This document shows positions 47,332 to 57,837 of a stretch of 64,000 nucleotides of DNA, piece after piece. The DNA comes from Pistricoccus aurantiacus. Its GTDB lineage: Bacteria > Pseudomonadota > Gammaproteobacteria > Pseudomonadales > Halomonadaceae. A model generated the notes under the pieces. That model saw only the letters and a list, made by a program, of their open reading frames with translations, had not been told where the DNA came from and did no database searches. The stretch is taken from contig NZ_CP042382.1 of NCBI RefSeq assembly GCF_007954585.1, positions 3,410,001 to 3,474,000 on the forward strand, given 5' to 3'. How positions within the stretch are numbered: the first letter of the stretch is position 1; each line of letters starts with the position of its first letter. Both the position numbers and the translations under genes were made by a program.

Positions 47332-48219
47332 TCAAGAGCCTTCTTGCGGCGCCGTCGGGCTTTGCAGATAACGGAAGAAATCGCTGTCCGGGTCCAGCAC
47401 CAGCACGTTGCCGTCATTCTGGAAACTTTCCCGGTAGGCGTCCAGGCTGCGATAGAAACGGAAGAATTCCTTATCTTGACTATAGGCCTGAGCGTACACT
47501 GCCGCGGCTTCCGCGTCCCCTTCACCACGTAGGGTTTCCGCGCGCTCCGAGGCCTGGGCCAGCAGCACCTGGCGACGACGATCCGCGTTGGCGCGAATCC
47601 GTTCGGACTCCTCCTGGCCCTGAGCGCGCCATTCCCGAGCTTCACGCTCACGCTCGGAGCGCATACGCGAATACACTGCCGCGGATACGTCTTCCGGCAG
47701 GTCGATGCGCTTGATGCGAATATCGCGTATGGCGACACCCAGCTCGTCTCGCATCAGCTTGTCCAGATCCTGGGTAGGGCCGTTCATGAGATCGTCACGT
47801 TTTTCGGAGATAATCTGCTGCAGGTTCAGACGACCGAACTCGTTACGCAGGCTCTCGTCCACCCGCGGCTGTATCAGGCGTATTGCCATCACTTCATCGC
47901 CGGCGGTCGCCTCGTAATAGCGAGTCGGATTGATCACCTGCCACTGGACGAAGGAGTCGACGATAACCGCCTTCTGCTCCCGGGTCAGGTAACGACTGGC
48001 ATCCGTATCCAGGGTCAGCAGACGGGTATCGAAGGTTTCGACCGTCTGGGTGATCGGTACCTTGAAGTGCAGACCGGGCTGAATGTTTTCCTCGATGACT
48101 TCACCGAAACGCAGTTTTACCGCACGCTCCGTCTCGTCGACGATATACAGGCTACTGCTGGCGAGCCAAGCTACCGCCACCAGACCACCAACAATCAGTA
48201 GGGATCGATTATTGATCAT
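47332..48219 (-). CDS. hflC: FtsH modulator HflC
   Basis: This 295-residue SPFH/prohibitin-type protein has one N-terminal membrane helix (residues 5-25), an SPFH domain (LYIVDETERAVKLRFGEV...) and a helical C-terminal half with RMRSEREREAREWRAQGQEESERI. With HflK it forms the cage around the FtsH protease in the inner membrane. The ATG at 48219 is preferred to a TTG two codons upstream because of its distance from GGGAGG. It begins 2 bases after the hflK stop. Confidence 0.95.
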   Translation of the reverse strand: MINNRSLLIVGGLVAVAWLASSSLYIVDETERAVKLRFGEVIEENIQPGLHFKVPITQTVETFDTRLLTLDTDASRYLTREQKAVIVDSFVQWQVINPTRYYEATAGDEVMAIRLIQPRVDESLRNEFGRLNLQQIISEKRDDLMNGPTQDLDKLMRDELGVAIRDIRIKRIDLPEDVSAAVYSRMRSEREREAREWRAQGQEESERIRANADRRRQVLLAQASERAETLRGEGDAEAAAVYAQAYSQDKEFFRFYRSLDAYRESFQNDGNVLVLDPDSDFFRYLQSPTAPQEGS

Positions 48220-48221
48220 GA

Positions 48222-49457
48222 TCAACGGCCCTCCCGGCGGATACCATTGCCGCTTCTGGTACTGTTTGCACTACTTGAGGAACTCGCTTCTTCGCCAATA
48301 CTTTCAAGCAGTTGTGGATCGAGAGCCCCCGAGTTGGCGCTGTCGACGCCTTGCGCCTGACGTGATCCGGAACCGCGCAGCTGATCCAGAGGCATGTACA
48401 TGACCGGGCCATTGCCGGACTCGCCGGCGCTCATCAATACCTTGTTGGTCTTGCTCATCACTTCGCTGACCGCATCGAGATATAGCCGATCACGCATGAC
48501 CTGAGGCGCATCCTTGTACTCGGTAAGCAGCGAGTTGAAGCGATTGGCGGCACCCTGAGCCTTGGCCACCACGGACTCGCGATACCCCTGCCCCTGCTCG
48601 AGCAGACGCTGCGCCTGACCCTGAGCGGCGGGAATGATCGCATTGGCATAGGCCATGGCCTGGTTGATGGTGCGCTGACGATCCTCTCGGGCACGAATGA
48701 CGTCGTCGAAAGCGTCCTGTACCGCATCCGGCGGCGCGGTGGATTCGACGTTCAGCGTCTGCAGGCGGATTCCGGTGCCGTAGTTGTCCAGGTAGGACTG
48801 CAGGCGGCTCGTCACGGAACTGCCCAGTATCTCACGGCCGGATGTCAGGATATCGATCATCTGGGTGCCACCGACCACATGACGCAGCGCGCTGTCCAGG
48901 GCGTTTTCCAGGCTGAGTTCCGGGTCGCGAACGCTGAGCACGAAGTTCTTGGGGTCTGCTACCTGGTACTGAGCGGATATTTCCACTCCGACGATGTTCT
49001 CGTCCTGGGTCAGCATCGACTGGGTCTGGCTGATGGAGCGCACTCGGGTGACGTTGACCATGCGTACGTCGTCGATCAGAGGCGGATTCCAGTGAAGACC
49101 CGGGGTGACCACATCCTGAAACTTGCCGAAACGCAGCACGACCCCACGTTCCGACTGATCGACCAGATAAAACCCCGAGGCCGCCCAGATCGCCAAGGCA
49201 ACGATGATCAGCAGTCCCGGCAAGGCAAAGACATTGCGTTGACCCTTGCCGCCGCCGCCACCGCTTCCGCCGCCGCCACGTTTACCGCGCCGACCGCCCA
49301 GCATGCGGTTGAGCTTGTCCTGAAACTTTTTTAGCGCCTCATCCAGATCCGGCGGCCCTTGATTGTTGTTGCCCCCGCCCCCGCCGCCGTTACGCCGGCC
49401 GCCGCTACTCCAGGGGTCGTGCTGGTTGCCCCCACCACCCGGCTCGTTCCAGGCCAT
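48222..49457 (-). CDS. hflK: FtsH modulator HflK
   Basis: This 411-residue partner of HflC has a cytosolic Gly/Asn-rich N-terminus (many GGGG runs and the HflK sequence LDEALKKFQDKLNRMLGG), a membrane helix near residues 72-92 and an SPFH domain. The low-complexity DNA at 49230-49440 is simply the glycine-rich coding sequence. GAGAGG precedes the ATG at 49457. The C-terminus is Ser-rich. Confidence 0.95.
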   Translation of the reverse strand: MAWNEPGGGGNQHDPWSSGGRRNGGGGGGNNNQGPPDLDEALKKFQDKLNRMLGGRRGKRGGGGSGGGGGKGQRNVFALPGLLIIVALAIWAASGFYLVDQSERGVVLRFGKFQDVVTPGLHWNPPLIDDVRMVNVTRVRSISQTQSMLTQDENIVGVEISAQYQVADPKNFVLSVRDPELSLENALDSALRHVVGGTQMIDILTSGREILGSSVTSRLQSYLDNYGTGIRLQTLNVESTAPPDAVQDAFDDVIRAREDRQRTINQAMAYANAIIPAAQGQAQRLLEQGQGYRESVVAKAQGAANRFNSLLTEYKDAPQVMRDRLYLDAVSEVMSKTNKVLMSAGESGNGPVMYMPLDQLRGSGSRQAQGVDSANSGALDPQLLESIGEEASSSSSANSTRSGNGIRREGR

Positions 49458-49560
49458 ATGTCCTCTCCACAAGCATTAAATACGTAGATATCAGATATGC
49501 GAATATAAAACAGGATTCAACATTGCGACTTAGTGGCACCACCAAGCACTTCCTGAGGCG

Positions 49561-50877
49561 TCACGCCTCCCATACAGGCTTGTGTTGATGCTGCTTCGGC
49601 AGATAGTCGTCGGCATTTTCACCGAGACGCGCCATCAGTTGCAAAAAATCGCGTCGCGGCAACCGCACGGCGAGACAGGTACGCCCCTGGTCATCGAAAG
49701 CCTCTTCCCGCACCGCGCCCAGCTCGTGAAGCCCGGCACGCAAGCGGCCTTGCTGAGGAGCCAGCGTCAGCTCAAGTTCGACCACATCCTCGGCAAGACA
49801 TTCCGATAATGCCTGAGACAACAGGTCGAGCCCCAGACCGCGCTGGGCGGAAATCCATACCGCGGTGGGCTTTCCCTCTCCGTCCCGTTCGATGCGCGGC
49901 ATGCTGTCCAGCAGGTCGATCTTGTTCATCACCTGCAGGATGGGCACCCGATCCGCCTCGATCTCCTTGAGCACGGTTTCCACCTGGATCACGTTGAGTT
50001 CTCGATCCGGATCCGCCGCGTCAATGACATGGACAAGCAGGCTGGCTTCCGCCGCCTCCTGCAAGGTAGCGCGAAACGCCTCCACCAGCTTGTGGGGCAG
50101 ATGGCGGATGAAGCCCACCGTATCCGCCAGCACCACCGGACCCACATCCGCGATTTCGAGCCGACGCAGCGTCGGATCAAGCGTCGCGAAAAGCTGATCC
50201 GCCGCGTAGACCCGGGATTCGGTCATGGCATTGAACAGGGTGGATTTTCCCGCGTTGGTATAACCCACCAGCGAGACGCTAGGCATTTCCACCCGAGCCC
50301 GGGCGCGCCGATTCTGCTCACGCTGGCGCCGCACCTTGTCAAGACGCTTGTTGATCGACTTGATGCGCCCTCGCAGCAGCCGTCGGTCGGTTTCCAACTG
50401 GGTTTCACCAGGGCCACGCAGACCGATCCCGCCTTTCTGACGCTCCAGGTGCGTCCAGCCTCGCACCAGTCGAGTGGACATGTACTCCAACTGCGCCAGT
50501 TCCACCTGCAATTTACCTTCGTGGGTTCGCGCCCGCTGAGCGAAGATATCCAGGATCAGTCCGGTGCGATCCAGCACTCGACATTTCAGGCTGCGTTCGA
50601 GGTTGCGCTCCTGAGAGGGGCTCAGGGCATGATTGAAGATCACCAGTTCCGCCTGATGAATCTCCAGCAGCTCACGCAACTCCTCGAGCTTGCCACTGCC
50701 GATGAAGCTGCGTGGATCCGGACGCTTGCGGCTCCCTGTCAGCAGGGTAGCCGGCTCTGCGCCCGCGGAACGCACCAGCTCCAGGAATTCACCCGGATCT
50801 TCGCGTTCCTGCTCATCCTGAAAGTCCACATGGACAAGGACTGCCGTTTCACCCGCATCGGGTCGTTCGAAAAACAA
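49561..50877 (-). CDS. hflX: Ribosome-splitting GTPase HflX
   Basis: This 438-residue GTPase has an N-terminal HflX domain with the ATP/ribosome-binding SGKLEELRELLEIHQAELVIFNHALSPSQERNLE and a G domain with GYTNAGKST, DTVGFI and NKID. It splits stalled ribosomes under stress. The start is a TTG at 50877, supported by GAGGT 7 bases upstream. It follows hfq by 14 bases. Confidence 0.95.
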   Translation of the reverse strand: MFFERPDAGETAVLVHVDFQDEQEREDPGEFLELVRSAGAEPATLLTGSRKRPDPRSFIGSGKLEELRELLEIHQAELVIFNHALSPSQERNLERSLKCRVLDRTGLILDIFAQRARTHEGKLQVELAQLEYMSTRLVRGWTHLERQKGGIGLRGPGETQLETDRRLLRGRIKSINKRLDKVRRQREQNRRARARVEMPSVSLVGYTNAGKSTLFNAMTESRVYAADQLFATLDPTLRRLEIADVGPVVLADTVGFIRHLPHKLVEAFRATLQEAAEASLLVHVIDAADPDRELNVIQVETVLKEIEADRVPILQVMNKIDLLDSMPRIERDGEGKPTAVWISAQRGLGLDLLSQALSECLAEDVVELELTLAPQQGRLRAGLHELGAVREEAFDDQGRTCLAVRLPRRDFLQLMARLGENADDYLPKQHQHKPVWEA

Positions 50878-50891
50878 ATACTACCTCGCGA

Positions 50892-51137
50892 TCAGCTGTC
50901 CTGCGCAGCGGCAGGATCTTGGGCAGGCAGGCGCACATTACGGGCGGGAACCACCGTCGAGATCGCATGCTTGTAGACCATCTGACTGACGGTATTGCGA
51001 AGCAGGATCACGAACTGATCGAAGGACTCGATCTGCCCTTGCAGCTTGATGCCATTGACGAGAAAGATCGATACCGGGATACGCTCTTTGCGAAGAATGT
51101 TCAGATAAGGATCCTGAAGTGACTGTCCTTTGGACAT
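50892..51137 (-). CDS. hfq: RNA chaperone Hfq
   Basis: This 81-residue protein has the complete Sm fold: [46 protein letters not shown] and [13 protein letters not shown]. It binds small RNAs and mRNAs as a hexamer. The C-terminal tail is short compared with E. coli (102 residues) and like that of Pseudomonas (82). GGAGAG precedes the ATG at 51137; a start four codons earlier is less likely. Confidence 0.97.
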   Translation of the reverse strand: MSKGQSLQDPYLNILRKERIPVSIFLVNGIKLQGQIESFDQFVILLRNTVSQMVYKHAISTVVPARNVRLPAQDPAAAQDS

Positions 51138-51333
51138 GGGGCTCTCCATAACTGTCTTTTTACCAATGTTCTTTTAATTGTCCGACGAAGGTTTCGTCAG
51201 AACCAATGATGCTTGATCTCGTGTCCGCGAGCCAAGCACGATATTCATCTTACGCTAACTCCCCCGCTCGCGCACAAACTTACTCTCGCACAAACGCAAG
51301 CGCTTCGCGCAAACTAAAGCGCCGCGGAAAAAC

Positions 51334-52269
51334 TCAGGCGCTTCGCACTAGTTCAAGCAGCCGGCCAAGCGCATCGCGGCGCTGAGAGTCTATCCAGTTG
51401 AGAGACGGCCAGCGTCTCAGCCAGGTCAGCTGACGTTTCGCCAGTTGACGAGTGGCGGCAATTCCGCGAAATTCAAGTGCCTGGCGATCGTAATCCCCTT
51501 CCAGATGCTCCCAGGCCTGACGGTAGCCCACGCATTTCATGGATGGCAGGTTCAGCGAAAGGTCACCACGTGCCTTGAGGCCCGCTACCTCATCGAGAAA
51601 TCCATGATCCAGCATCGTCACAAAACGCCGGGCGATACGTTCATGCAACAGGCTTCGCTCCGCAGGCGACACCGCTATGGACAACGTGCGCCAAGGAAAG
51701 GTTTCTCGGGACTGCTCCTGCCACAGCTCGCTCAAGGAGCGCCCAGTGCCACGAAACACTTCCAACGCCCGCATCAGGCGCTGGGGATCGTTGGGATGGA
51801 TACGCCGGGCGGAATTCGGATCCACTCTGGTCAGCTCGTCGTGCAGCGACCCGAGGCCTTTCCGGCGCATCTGGTCTTCCAGCTCGGCGCGAAGCCCGAG
51901 CTCAGTTGCAGGCAGGTTCGCCACGCCTTCCACCAGACGCTTGTAGTACATCATGGTGCCGCCCACCAACAGGGGCGTTCTGCCGGCGGCATGAATACGC
52001 CGCATTTCCTCGAGCGCATCCGCGCGAAACTCTGCCGCGTTGTAGGACTCGGCGGGATCGCGAATGTCGATCAGCCGATGCGGCGCTCGCTCGAGCTCAG
52101 CTGTACCGGGCTTGGCGGTGCCGATATCCATGCCGCGATAGATCATCGCCGAATCGACGCTGATCAGCTCGACGCCCAGGCGCTCGTGAAGCGCGATCGC
52201 CAGATCCGTCTTGCCTGCGGCGGTGGGGCCCATCAGAAAAATTGCCAGCGGCCGAGAATCGCCGGTCAT
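51334..52269 (-). CDS. miaA: tRNA dimethylallyltransferase
   Basis: This 311-residue enzyme adds dimethylallyl to A37 of tRNAs reading UNN codons. The P-loop [11 protein letters not shown] is at residues 14-24 and [19 protein letters not shown] follows. The ATG at 52269 abuts the mutL stop, which sets the start; the frame runs far into mutL but that part is meaningless. Confidence 0.95.
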   Translation of the reverse strand: MTGDSRPLAIFLMGPTAAGKTDLAIALHERLGVELISVDSAMIYRGMDIGTAKPGTAELERAPHRLIDIRDPAESYNAAEFRADALEEMRRIHAAGRTPLLVGGTMMYYKRLVEGVANLPATELGLRAELEDQMRRKGLGSLHDELTRVDPNSARRIHPNDPQRLMRALEVFRGTGRSLSELWQEQSRETFPWRTLSIAVSPAERSLLHERIARRFVTMLDHGFLDEVAGLKARGDLSLNLPSMKCVGYRQAWEHLEGDYDRQALEFRGIAATRQLAKRQLTWLRRWPSLNWIDSQRRDALGRLLELVRSA

Positions 52270-54185
52270 CACTGGCCCCGCAGGAAACACTTGTCGAGCG
52301 CCTGCAGAGACATCTCGAACCAGGTGGGGCGGCCATGATTGCACTGACCGCTGCGCTCGGTGCGTTCCATGTCCCGCAGCAGGGCGTTCATTTCCGGCAG
52401 GGTCAGTTGGCGATTCGCCCGCACGCTGCCGTGGCACGCCATGGTGGACAGCAGCGCGTTGATATGCGCTTCCAGGCGATTCGAGCGGCCATAGCGCTCA
52501 AGCTCCGCCAGCATGTCGCGAATCAAGGGCTCCACGTCCGCCTTGCCGAGCAAAGCCGGCAACCGGCGCACCAGCAGGGTTTCCGGGCCGGCCACGTCAA
52601 GTTCCACGCCGAGACGCACAAAGGTTTCGCGCTCGCTTTCGGCGATGGCGATTTCCTTTGAACCGACGGCCAGAGACACCGGCACCAGCAGGGCCTGAGT
52701 ATCCAGGGAGCCCGCATGAACCTGCTGTTTCATGCGCTCGTAGGTGATCCGCTCGTGGGCGGCGTGCATATCCACCACTACCAGGCCGCGGGCGCTCTGG
52801 GCGAGAATGTATACCCCCTGGAGCTGCGCCAGGGCATAGCCCAGCGGTGGCGCCTGCGTCTCCTCGTGATCCGCCGGCAGCGGCGCCGGCCGGGTTGATG
52901 AAGAGGCATCTTCCTTCCGAGATTGCGGCGTCAGCAGGCTCTCCTCGTGATTCGGATGCAGCGCCTGGTAGCCCGCCATGAACTCCCGCACTTTATTGGC
53001 GCTGGGCCTTGGTTCCGCCTGATGCAGCGCCATGGGCTGCTGCTGCCAGCGCGGCGTCTCCTGTGAGGCAGCGCCGTCGCCGGATTCCCCCGCGTTTTCC
53101 AACGCCTTGGCCAGGTTAGAGGCATTCGCTGGGTTCTCGACTGGCCTGACCCTACCTGTCTGGACCGTGCCGGCACGGGTTTCGCCCAGAGCGCGATGCA
53201 AGCTGGAAAACAGGAAATCGTGCACCAGGCGGCCATCGCGAAAACGCACTTCGTGCTTGGTAGGATGCACATTGACATCCACCAACTGAGGGTCGAGCTC
53301 CAGATACAGCACGAACACCGGCTGGCGACCGTGAAAGAGCACGTCCCGGTAAGCCTGACGAATGGCGTGAGCCACCAGCCGATCCTTGACCACCCGGCCG
53401 TTGACGAAGAAATACTGCTGATCCGCCTGGGCCCGGGAATGAGTCGGCAGACCCACCCAGCCCCATAGCCGCAGCCCGCTCGCCTCGAGATCCAGATGCA
53501 GGGCGTTGTCGAGAAACCCCTTGCCCAGCAGCGCCCCGAGACGTTTTTCTCGAGCGAGATCATCATCCCCCGGGCGCAGTTGATGAATGACCTTCTGATT
53601 GTGGCGCAGCACCCAGCCGATATCGTAACGGGACAGAGCCAGACGCCGAAACGCCTCTTCCGCGTGACCGAACTCGGTCTTTTCGGTACGCAGAAACTTG
53701 CGCCGGGCCGGGGTATTGAAGAACAGATCCCGCACGATCACCGAGGTGCCGCGAGGATGCGGCGCCGGGGAGATTCGCGGCTCCATCTGGCGACCCTCCG
53801 CCACCACCCGCCAGCCGCTTTTCGGATCGTCCTCCCGGTTGGACACCAGCTCGAGCCGGGAGACGGAGCTGATCGAGGCGAGTGCTTCGCCGCGAAACCC
53901 CAGGCTCGCCACTTCCTCGAGTTCTTCCAAGGAAAATATCTTGCTGGTGGCATGACGGGAAAGCGCCAGCGGAAGATCCTCCGCGCCGATTCCCGAGCCG
54001 TCGTCCCTTACTCGAATCAGCTTGGCGCCCCCGGCTTCCAGCTCCAGCTCGATACGCCGGCTGCCCGCGTCGATGGCGTTCTCCACTAACTCCTTGAGTA
54101 CCGACGCCGGACGCTCCACCACCTCGCCGGCGGCGATCTGGTTGGTCAGGCGAGGATCGAGCACCTGAATGCGACGCGACTTCAT
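52269..54185 (-). CDS. mutL: DNA mismatch repair protein MutL
   Basis: This 638-residue protein has the GHKL ATPase domain ([47 protein letters not shown]) and a C-terminal dimerisation domain. The endonuclease motif D(Q/M)HAxxExxxxE is present as [12 protein letters not shown] at residues 472-483, with ACHGS and CNHGRP later. It may therefore nick DNA itself, as in Pseudomonas and unlike E. coli. The start overlaps the amidase stop. Confidence 0.96.
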   Translation of the reverse strand: MKSRRIQVLDPRLTNQIAAGEVVERPASVLKELVENAIDAGSRRIELELEAGGAKLIRVRDDGSGIGAEDLPLALSRHATSKIFSLEELEEVASLGFRGEALASISSVSRLELVSNREDDPKSGWRVVAEGRQMEPRISPAPHPRGTSVIVRDLFFNTPARRKFLRTEKTEFGHAEEAFRRLALSRYDIGWVLRHNQKVIHQLRPGDDDLAREKRLGALLGKGFLDNALHLDLEASGLRLWGWVGLPTHSRAQADQQYFFVNGRVVKDRLVAHAIRQAYRDVLFHGRQPVFVLYLELDPQLVDVNVHPTKHEVRFRDGRLVHDFLFSSLHRALGETRAGTVQTGRVRPVENPANASNLAKALENAGESGDGAASQETPRWQQQPMALHQAEPRPSANKVREFMAGYQALHPNHEESLLTPQSRKEDASSSTRPAPLPADHEETQAPPLGYALAQLQGVYILAQSARGLVVVDMHAAHERITYERMKQQVHAGSLDTQALLVPVSLAVGSKEIAIAESERETFVRLGVELDVAGPETLLVRRLPALLGKADVEPLIRDMLAELERYGRSNRLEAHINALLSTMACHGSVRANRQLTLPEMNALLRDMERTERSGQCNHGRPTWFEMSLQALDKCFLRGQ

Positions 54186-55684
54186 GAGTTGGGTATCCGC
54201 AGCACCTGCCCCACGCGGATCGCATCGCCGTTGAGCTCGTTGGCCTGCTTGAGCATGGCCAAGGGCACCCGATGACGGCTGGCGATTTCCGACAGGGTGT
54301 CACCGGGCTGAATGCGATACTCGTTGCCTGCGGTATTTCGGCTGTTATCCCGCTGCCAGGCCAGCAGGCTTGCCGGCGGCGGGTTCTGCTGGAAGTGGGC
54401 ACGCATGCCGCTGAAGATCGCCTGGGCCAAATCACGCTGATGGCTGGCGCTTTTCAGCTGCTGTTCTTCCGTGGGATTGGAAATGAAGCCGGTTTCCACC
54501 AGCAGCGAGGGAATATCCGGCGACTTCAGCACCACAAAACCTGCCTGCTCGACACGCGACTTGTGCAGCCGATTGACACGGCCAAGACGATCCAGTACTT
54601 GGCCGCCGATGGCCAGGGAGTCGTTCAAGGTCGCGGTCATGGTCAAGTCCAGCAGCACCCCTCTCAGCACCTCGTCCTTGTCCTGCAGGGACAGGTTGCC
54701 ATCCACACCGCCGATCAAGTCCGCGCGATTTTCCGAATCCGCCAGCCACTTGGCGGTTTCCGAGGAGGCGCCGCCTTGTGAAAGCGCGAACACCGAACTG
54801 CCGTTGGGCCGGGCGCTGGTAAAGGCATCCGCGTGAATCGAGACGAAAAAATCCGCTTTCTGCTCTCGGGCGATGCGGGTGCGCTGGCGCAGCCCCACGT
54901 AATAGTCGCCATCGCGGATCATCACCGCCTTGAAGCCTTCCGTTCGATTGACGATTTGCTGCAATTGCCGGGCGATATCCAGCACAACATCCTTTTCCCG
55001 GGTGCCGTGTGGGCCGTGAGCGCCAGGATCCTCGCCGCCGTGGCCCGCGTCGATGGCGATGATGATATCCCGCTTGGGATGCGGCTGCGCCTTCTTGACC
55101 GCTTCCGCCGCCGGAGATTGCGGCTTGCCGCCGAGCTTGGCCTCCGCCTGGGCACGCTGGGCGGCGATCTCCTGCTCGCGGATCATCGCTTCGATAGGAT
55201 CGATGGGGTCTTCCACGGCGCTTTCGCCGGGATAGGTCAGGTCCACTACCAGCCGGTGCCCGTACTGCTCATTGGGCGCCAGGGAAAAATGCTCCGGCTC
55301 CACCTCTCGCTTGAGGTCCAGCACGATACGCAGCCCGTTGCCGTTACGCACCCCGGTACGCACCGCTTCGATGGCGCTACCCTGTAGATTCAACTTGTCG
55401 CTATCCGAGCGCAGCTGGCTGGCGTCGAGGTCGATGACCAGCCGTGAAGGATTATCCAGCGTAAAGACGTTGGCCTGCGCCGGGGAGGAAAGATCGAACA
55501 CCAGCCGGGAATGGTCCGGCGCCGCCCACAACCGCATGTTCTCCACCTGCGCGGCGCTCAATGGACCGGCGATCACGAAGCAGCAGCACAGGATCAGCAG
55601 ACTACCGGCGTGCCCGAGACGCGGCTTTCCCCCCGGACTTCCCTGGCGCAATCGGCGCACCATCCTTCGAAATATCATGCTCAT
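54182..55684 (-). CDS. amiB: N-acetylmuramoyl-L-alanine amidase with AMIN and LysM domains (AmiB/AmiC type)
   Basis: This 500-residue secreted enzyme splits septal peptidoglycan. It has a signal segment (residues 25-45), an AMIN domain (about 48-150), an Amidase_3 domain (about 208-425) with [16 protein letters not shown] and [10 protein letters not shown] for zinc binding and catalysis, and a LysM repeat (about 453-497). The gene order mutL-amiB-tsaE is conserved in many gammaproteobacteria. Its ATG overlaps the tsaE stop. Confidence 0.94.
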   Translation of the reverse strand: MSMIFRRMVRRLRQGSPGGKPRLGHAGSLLILCCCFVIAGPLSAAQVENMRLWAAPDHSRLVFDLSSPAQANVFTLDNPSRLVIDLDASQLRSDSDKLNLQGSAIEAVRTGVRNGNGLRIVLDLKREVEPEHFSLAPNEQYGHRLVVDLTYPGESAVEDPIDPIEAMIREQEIAAQRAQAEAKLGGKPQSPAAEAVKKAQPHPKRDIIIAIDAGHGGEDPGAHGPHGTREKDVVLDIARQLQQIVNRTEGFKAVMIRDGDYYVGLRQRTRIAREQKADFFVSIHADAFTSARPNGSSVFALSQGGASSETAKWLADSENRADLIGGVDGNLSLQDKDEVLRGVLLDLTMTATLNDSLAIGGQVLDRLGRVNRLHKSRVEQAGFVVLKSPDIPSLLVETGFISNPTEEQQLKSASHQRDLAQAIFSGMRAHFQQNPPPASLLAWQRDNSRNTAGNEYRIQPGDTLSEIASRHRVPLAMLKQANELNGDAIRVGQVLRIPNS

Positions 55685-56166
55685 GTTTCTGTCCTGGTCT
55701 TGTTATCGGCAAGGCGCTCGAGTGCCGCCCTGCCATCATCGTTCATCCCCTGGAGCCTGGCCTCGCGCCCTTCATCGCAAACCGTCAACTGGATATGAAT
55801 ATCCGGCTCGGGCAGCCATCCAGTGCCTCGGCTGGGCCATTCGATCAGGCACAGCTGCTGCTCGTCCAGCAGGTCGCGAGCCCCCATGAACTCTAGCTCT
55901 TCCGGGTCTCCCAAACGGTAGAGATCGAAATGATTGATCCGAAGCTCCCGCCCCGCCTGTTCCAGCACATAGGGCTCCACCAGGGTATAGGTAGGGCTCT
56001 TGACCGCGCCGTGATGGCCATAGGCGCGCAGAACTCCGCGTACCAGCGTGGTCTTGCCGGCTCCCAGTTCCCCTTCCAGATAAATCCGACCGCGCCCCTG
56101 CAGCGCTTGTCCCAGAGCCTCGCCGAAGGCCACCTGCGCCGTTTCACTCCTCAGGGTTATATGCAT
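55681..56166 (-). CDS. tsaE: tRNA threonylcarbamoyladenosine biosynthesis ATPase TsaE
   Basis: This 161-residue P-loop protein carries GELGAGKTTLVRGVLRAYG and VKSPTYTLVEPY, then the HFDLYRL and EWPSRG motifs. It works with TsaB and TsaD to make t6A37 in tRNAs. It overlaps the preceding nnr gene by 23 bases and the amidase gene by four. Confidence 0.95.
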   Translation of the reverse strand: MHITLRSETAQVAFGEALGQALQGRGRIYLEGELGAGKTTLVRGVLRAYGHHGAVKSPTYTLVEPYVLEQAGRELRINHFDLYRLGDPEELEFMGARDLLDEQQLCLIEWPSRGTGWLPEPDIHIQLTVCDEGREARLQGMNDDGRAALERLADNKTRTET

Positions 56167-57688
56167 CGCTCGTTCCGGGATTGTTCAAGATAGGGTTGCT
56201 CAAGCCAGGATTGCTTAAAAATCGCGCATAGGATGCCAGATCGCTGGCCAGCAGGCCACGCTCACCGGCGGCTGCCACGGCCCGATCCGCCGCCAGGGCA
56301 TGCAGCAGCACACCAACCCGGGCGGCTTCGTCCAGCGACAGGCCTTGCGCCAGCAGCGCCCCCAGCATTCCGGAAAGCGCATCCCCCATGCCGCCGCTGG
56401 CCATGCCCGGATTGCCGAAGGGGCACACCGCGATGCCTTCTTGATCCGCTACCAGCGTACCGGCACCCTTGAGCACTATCGCGCCCCCGCGACGACGCCG
56501 TAACTCGGTGATCGCCTGGCGCCGATCCTGCTGAACCTCGCCGGCGGAACTCTCCAGCAGCCGCGCCGCCTCGCCGGGATGCGGGGTCAGAATCCAGTTA
56601 TCGCGATATTCCAAAGGCCAATGAGTCGTCAACAGATTCAGGCCGTCCGCGTCGACCACCAAAGGTTTATCGCTTGCCAGCGCCGCTTGGAGCATGGCCT
56701 GGCCCCAGGCGCCCTTGCCGATGCCGGGACCGACCATCAGTACGTCCGCGCCTTCGATCAGGGCTTCGAGCTCCCCTTTAGAATTGATGCCGTGCACCAT
56801 GACTTCCGGGCAGCGCACCAGGCTCGCGGTGACGTGCGCCGGCGCGGTAGCCAGGCTGACCTTGCCCGCTCCCAGCCGGGCGGCGGTTTCGCTGGCCAAT
56901 AGCGCCGCGCCGCCAAATCCCGGCGCACCGCCGATCACCAGCAGATGGCCGTTGTCGCCCTTGTGGGCATCCCGAGCACGCGGCGGCAGGCAACGCGGGA
57001 TCAGCATTTCATCGAGCAGCATTGCGCAAGGTTCGATATCCGCCTGCCGAGATGCCTCCACCCCCAAGGCCTCCAGGCGATGGGTGCCTACGTAGGCCGA
57101 CGCCGAGCCGGTATGCAGGCCCAGCTTGTCGGCGATAAAGGTTACCGTCAGGTCCGCCTTGACCGCTCGCCCCAGCACCGCGCCGCTATCCGCCGAGAGC
57201 CCGGAAGGAATATCCACTGCCAGCACCGGTAACTGAGCCGCGTTGATGGCATCTATTGCAGCGCTGAACGGCTCGCGAACCGCGCCAGAAAGCCCGGTGC
57301 CCAACAGCGCGTCGACGATCAGCTCCCCGCTTATTCTCATGTTCGGCTGCCAGGGCTGAAACTTTAGGCCGGCCCGCCGCGCCATGGCTACCGCCTGGCC
57401 CGCGTCGCCATCCAGTTCCTGCGGGTCGCGCAGTGCGATCACTTGCACACTCAAGCCGTCGCAGGCCGCCAGAGCCGCCAGCACATAGCCATCTCCGGCG
57501 TTATTGCCGCTACCACAGCAAACGCTGATGCGGCGCAGGGTCGGCCAGGTCTTGCGCATGGCATCGTAGGCGGCCATCGCTGCCTGCTGCATCAGCGCAA
57601 AGCCTTCAACACCGGCCGCGATGGTGCGGCGATCGATCTCGCGCACCTGCTCGGCGAGATATAAAGGTCTGCCTCTGGAATCAGTCAT
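56144..57688 (-). CDS. nnr: Bifunctional NAD(P)H-hydrate epimerase / ADP-dependent dehydratase
   Basis: This 514-residue protein repairs hydrated NAD(P)H. The N-terminal epimerase half (about residues 1-220) has CCGSGNNAGDGYVLA and DALLGTGLSG. The C-terminal dehydratase half has GGAPGFGGAALLASETAARLGAGKV and GNPGMASGGMGDALSGMLGALLAQG. The last residues are rich in Asn-Pro repeats (LSNPGLSNPILNNPG). GGGAG precedes the ATG. It is the first gene of the tsaE-amiB-mutL-miaA-hfq run. Confidence 0.95.
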   Translation of the reverse strand: MTDSRGRPLYLAEQVREIDRRTIAAGVEGFALMQQAAMAAYDAMRKTWPTLRRISVCCGSGNNAGDGYVLAALAACDGLSVQVIALRDPQELDGDAGQAVAMARRAGLKFQPWQPNMRISGELIVDALLGTGLSGAVREPFSAAIDAINAAQLPVLAVDIPSGLSADSGAVLGRAVKADLTVTFIADKLGLHTGSASAYVGTHRLEALGVEASRQADIEPCAMLLDEMLIPRCLPPRARDAHKGDNGHLLVIGGAPGFGGAALLASETAARLGAGKVSLATAPAHVTASLVRCPEVMVHGINSKGELEALIEGADVLMVGPGIGKGAWGQAMLQAALASDKPLVVDADGLNLLTTHWPLEYRDNWILTPHPGEAARLLESSAGEVQQDRRQAITELRRRRGGAIVLKGAGTLVADQEGIAVCPFGNPGMASGGMGDALSGMLGALLAQGLSLDEAARVGVLLHALAADRAVAAAGERGLLASDLASYARFLSNPGLSNPILNNPGTSDAYNPEE

Positions 57689-57837
57689 GGCCGCTCCCTG
57701 AATGACTGGGGTTTCCCTTCAGTGTAAAATGTTCTGCGCTATTGCCAAACACTGTTCGACTATTTCTCCGTTTATCGTTCGTACCCTTTTGTCGTCGGAT
57801 ACCTGTCTTCTTCCTTTCTTGTTTCCGTTGTGCGCCT

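Noticed and set aside
49230-49440. GC-rich low-complexity DNA that looks like a repeat tract
   Set aside because: It encodes the glycine-rich cytosolic N-terminus expected in HflK.
51240-51330. Short imperfect repeats of CGCACAAAC between hfq and miaA
   Set aside because: Three loose copies with no symmetry or regular spacing; not enough to call a functional repeat.
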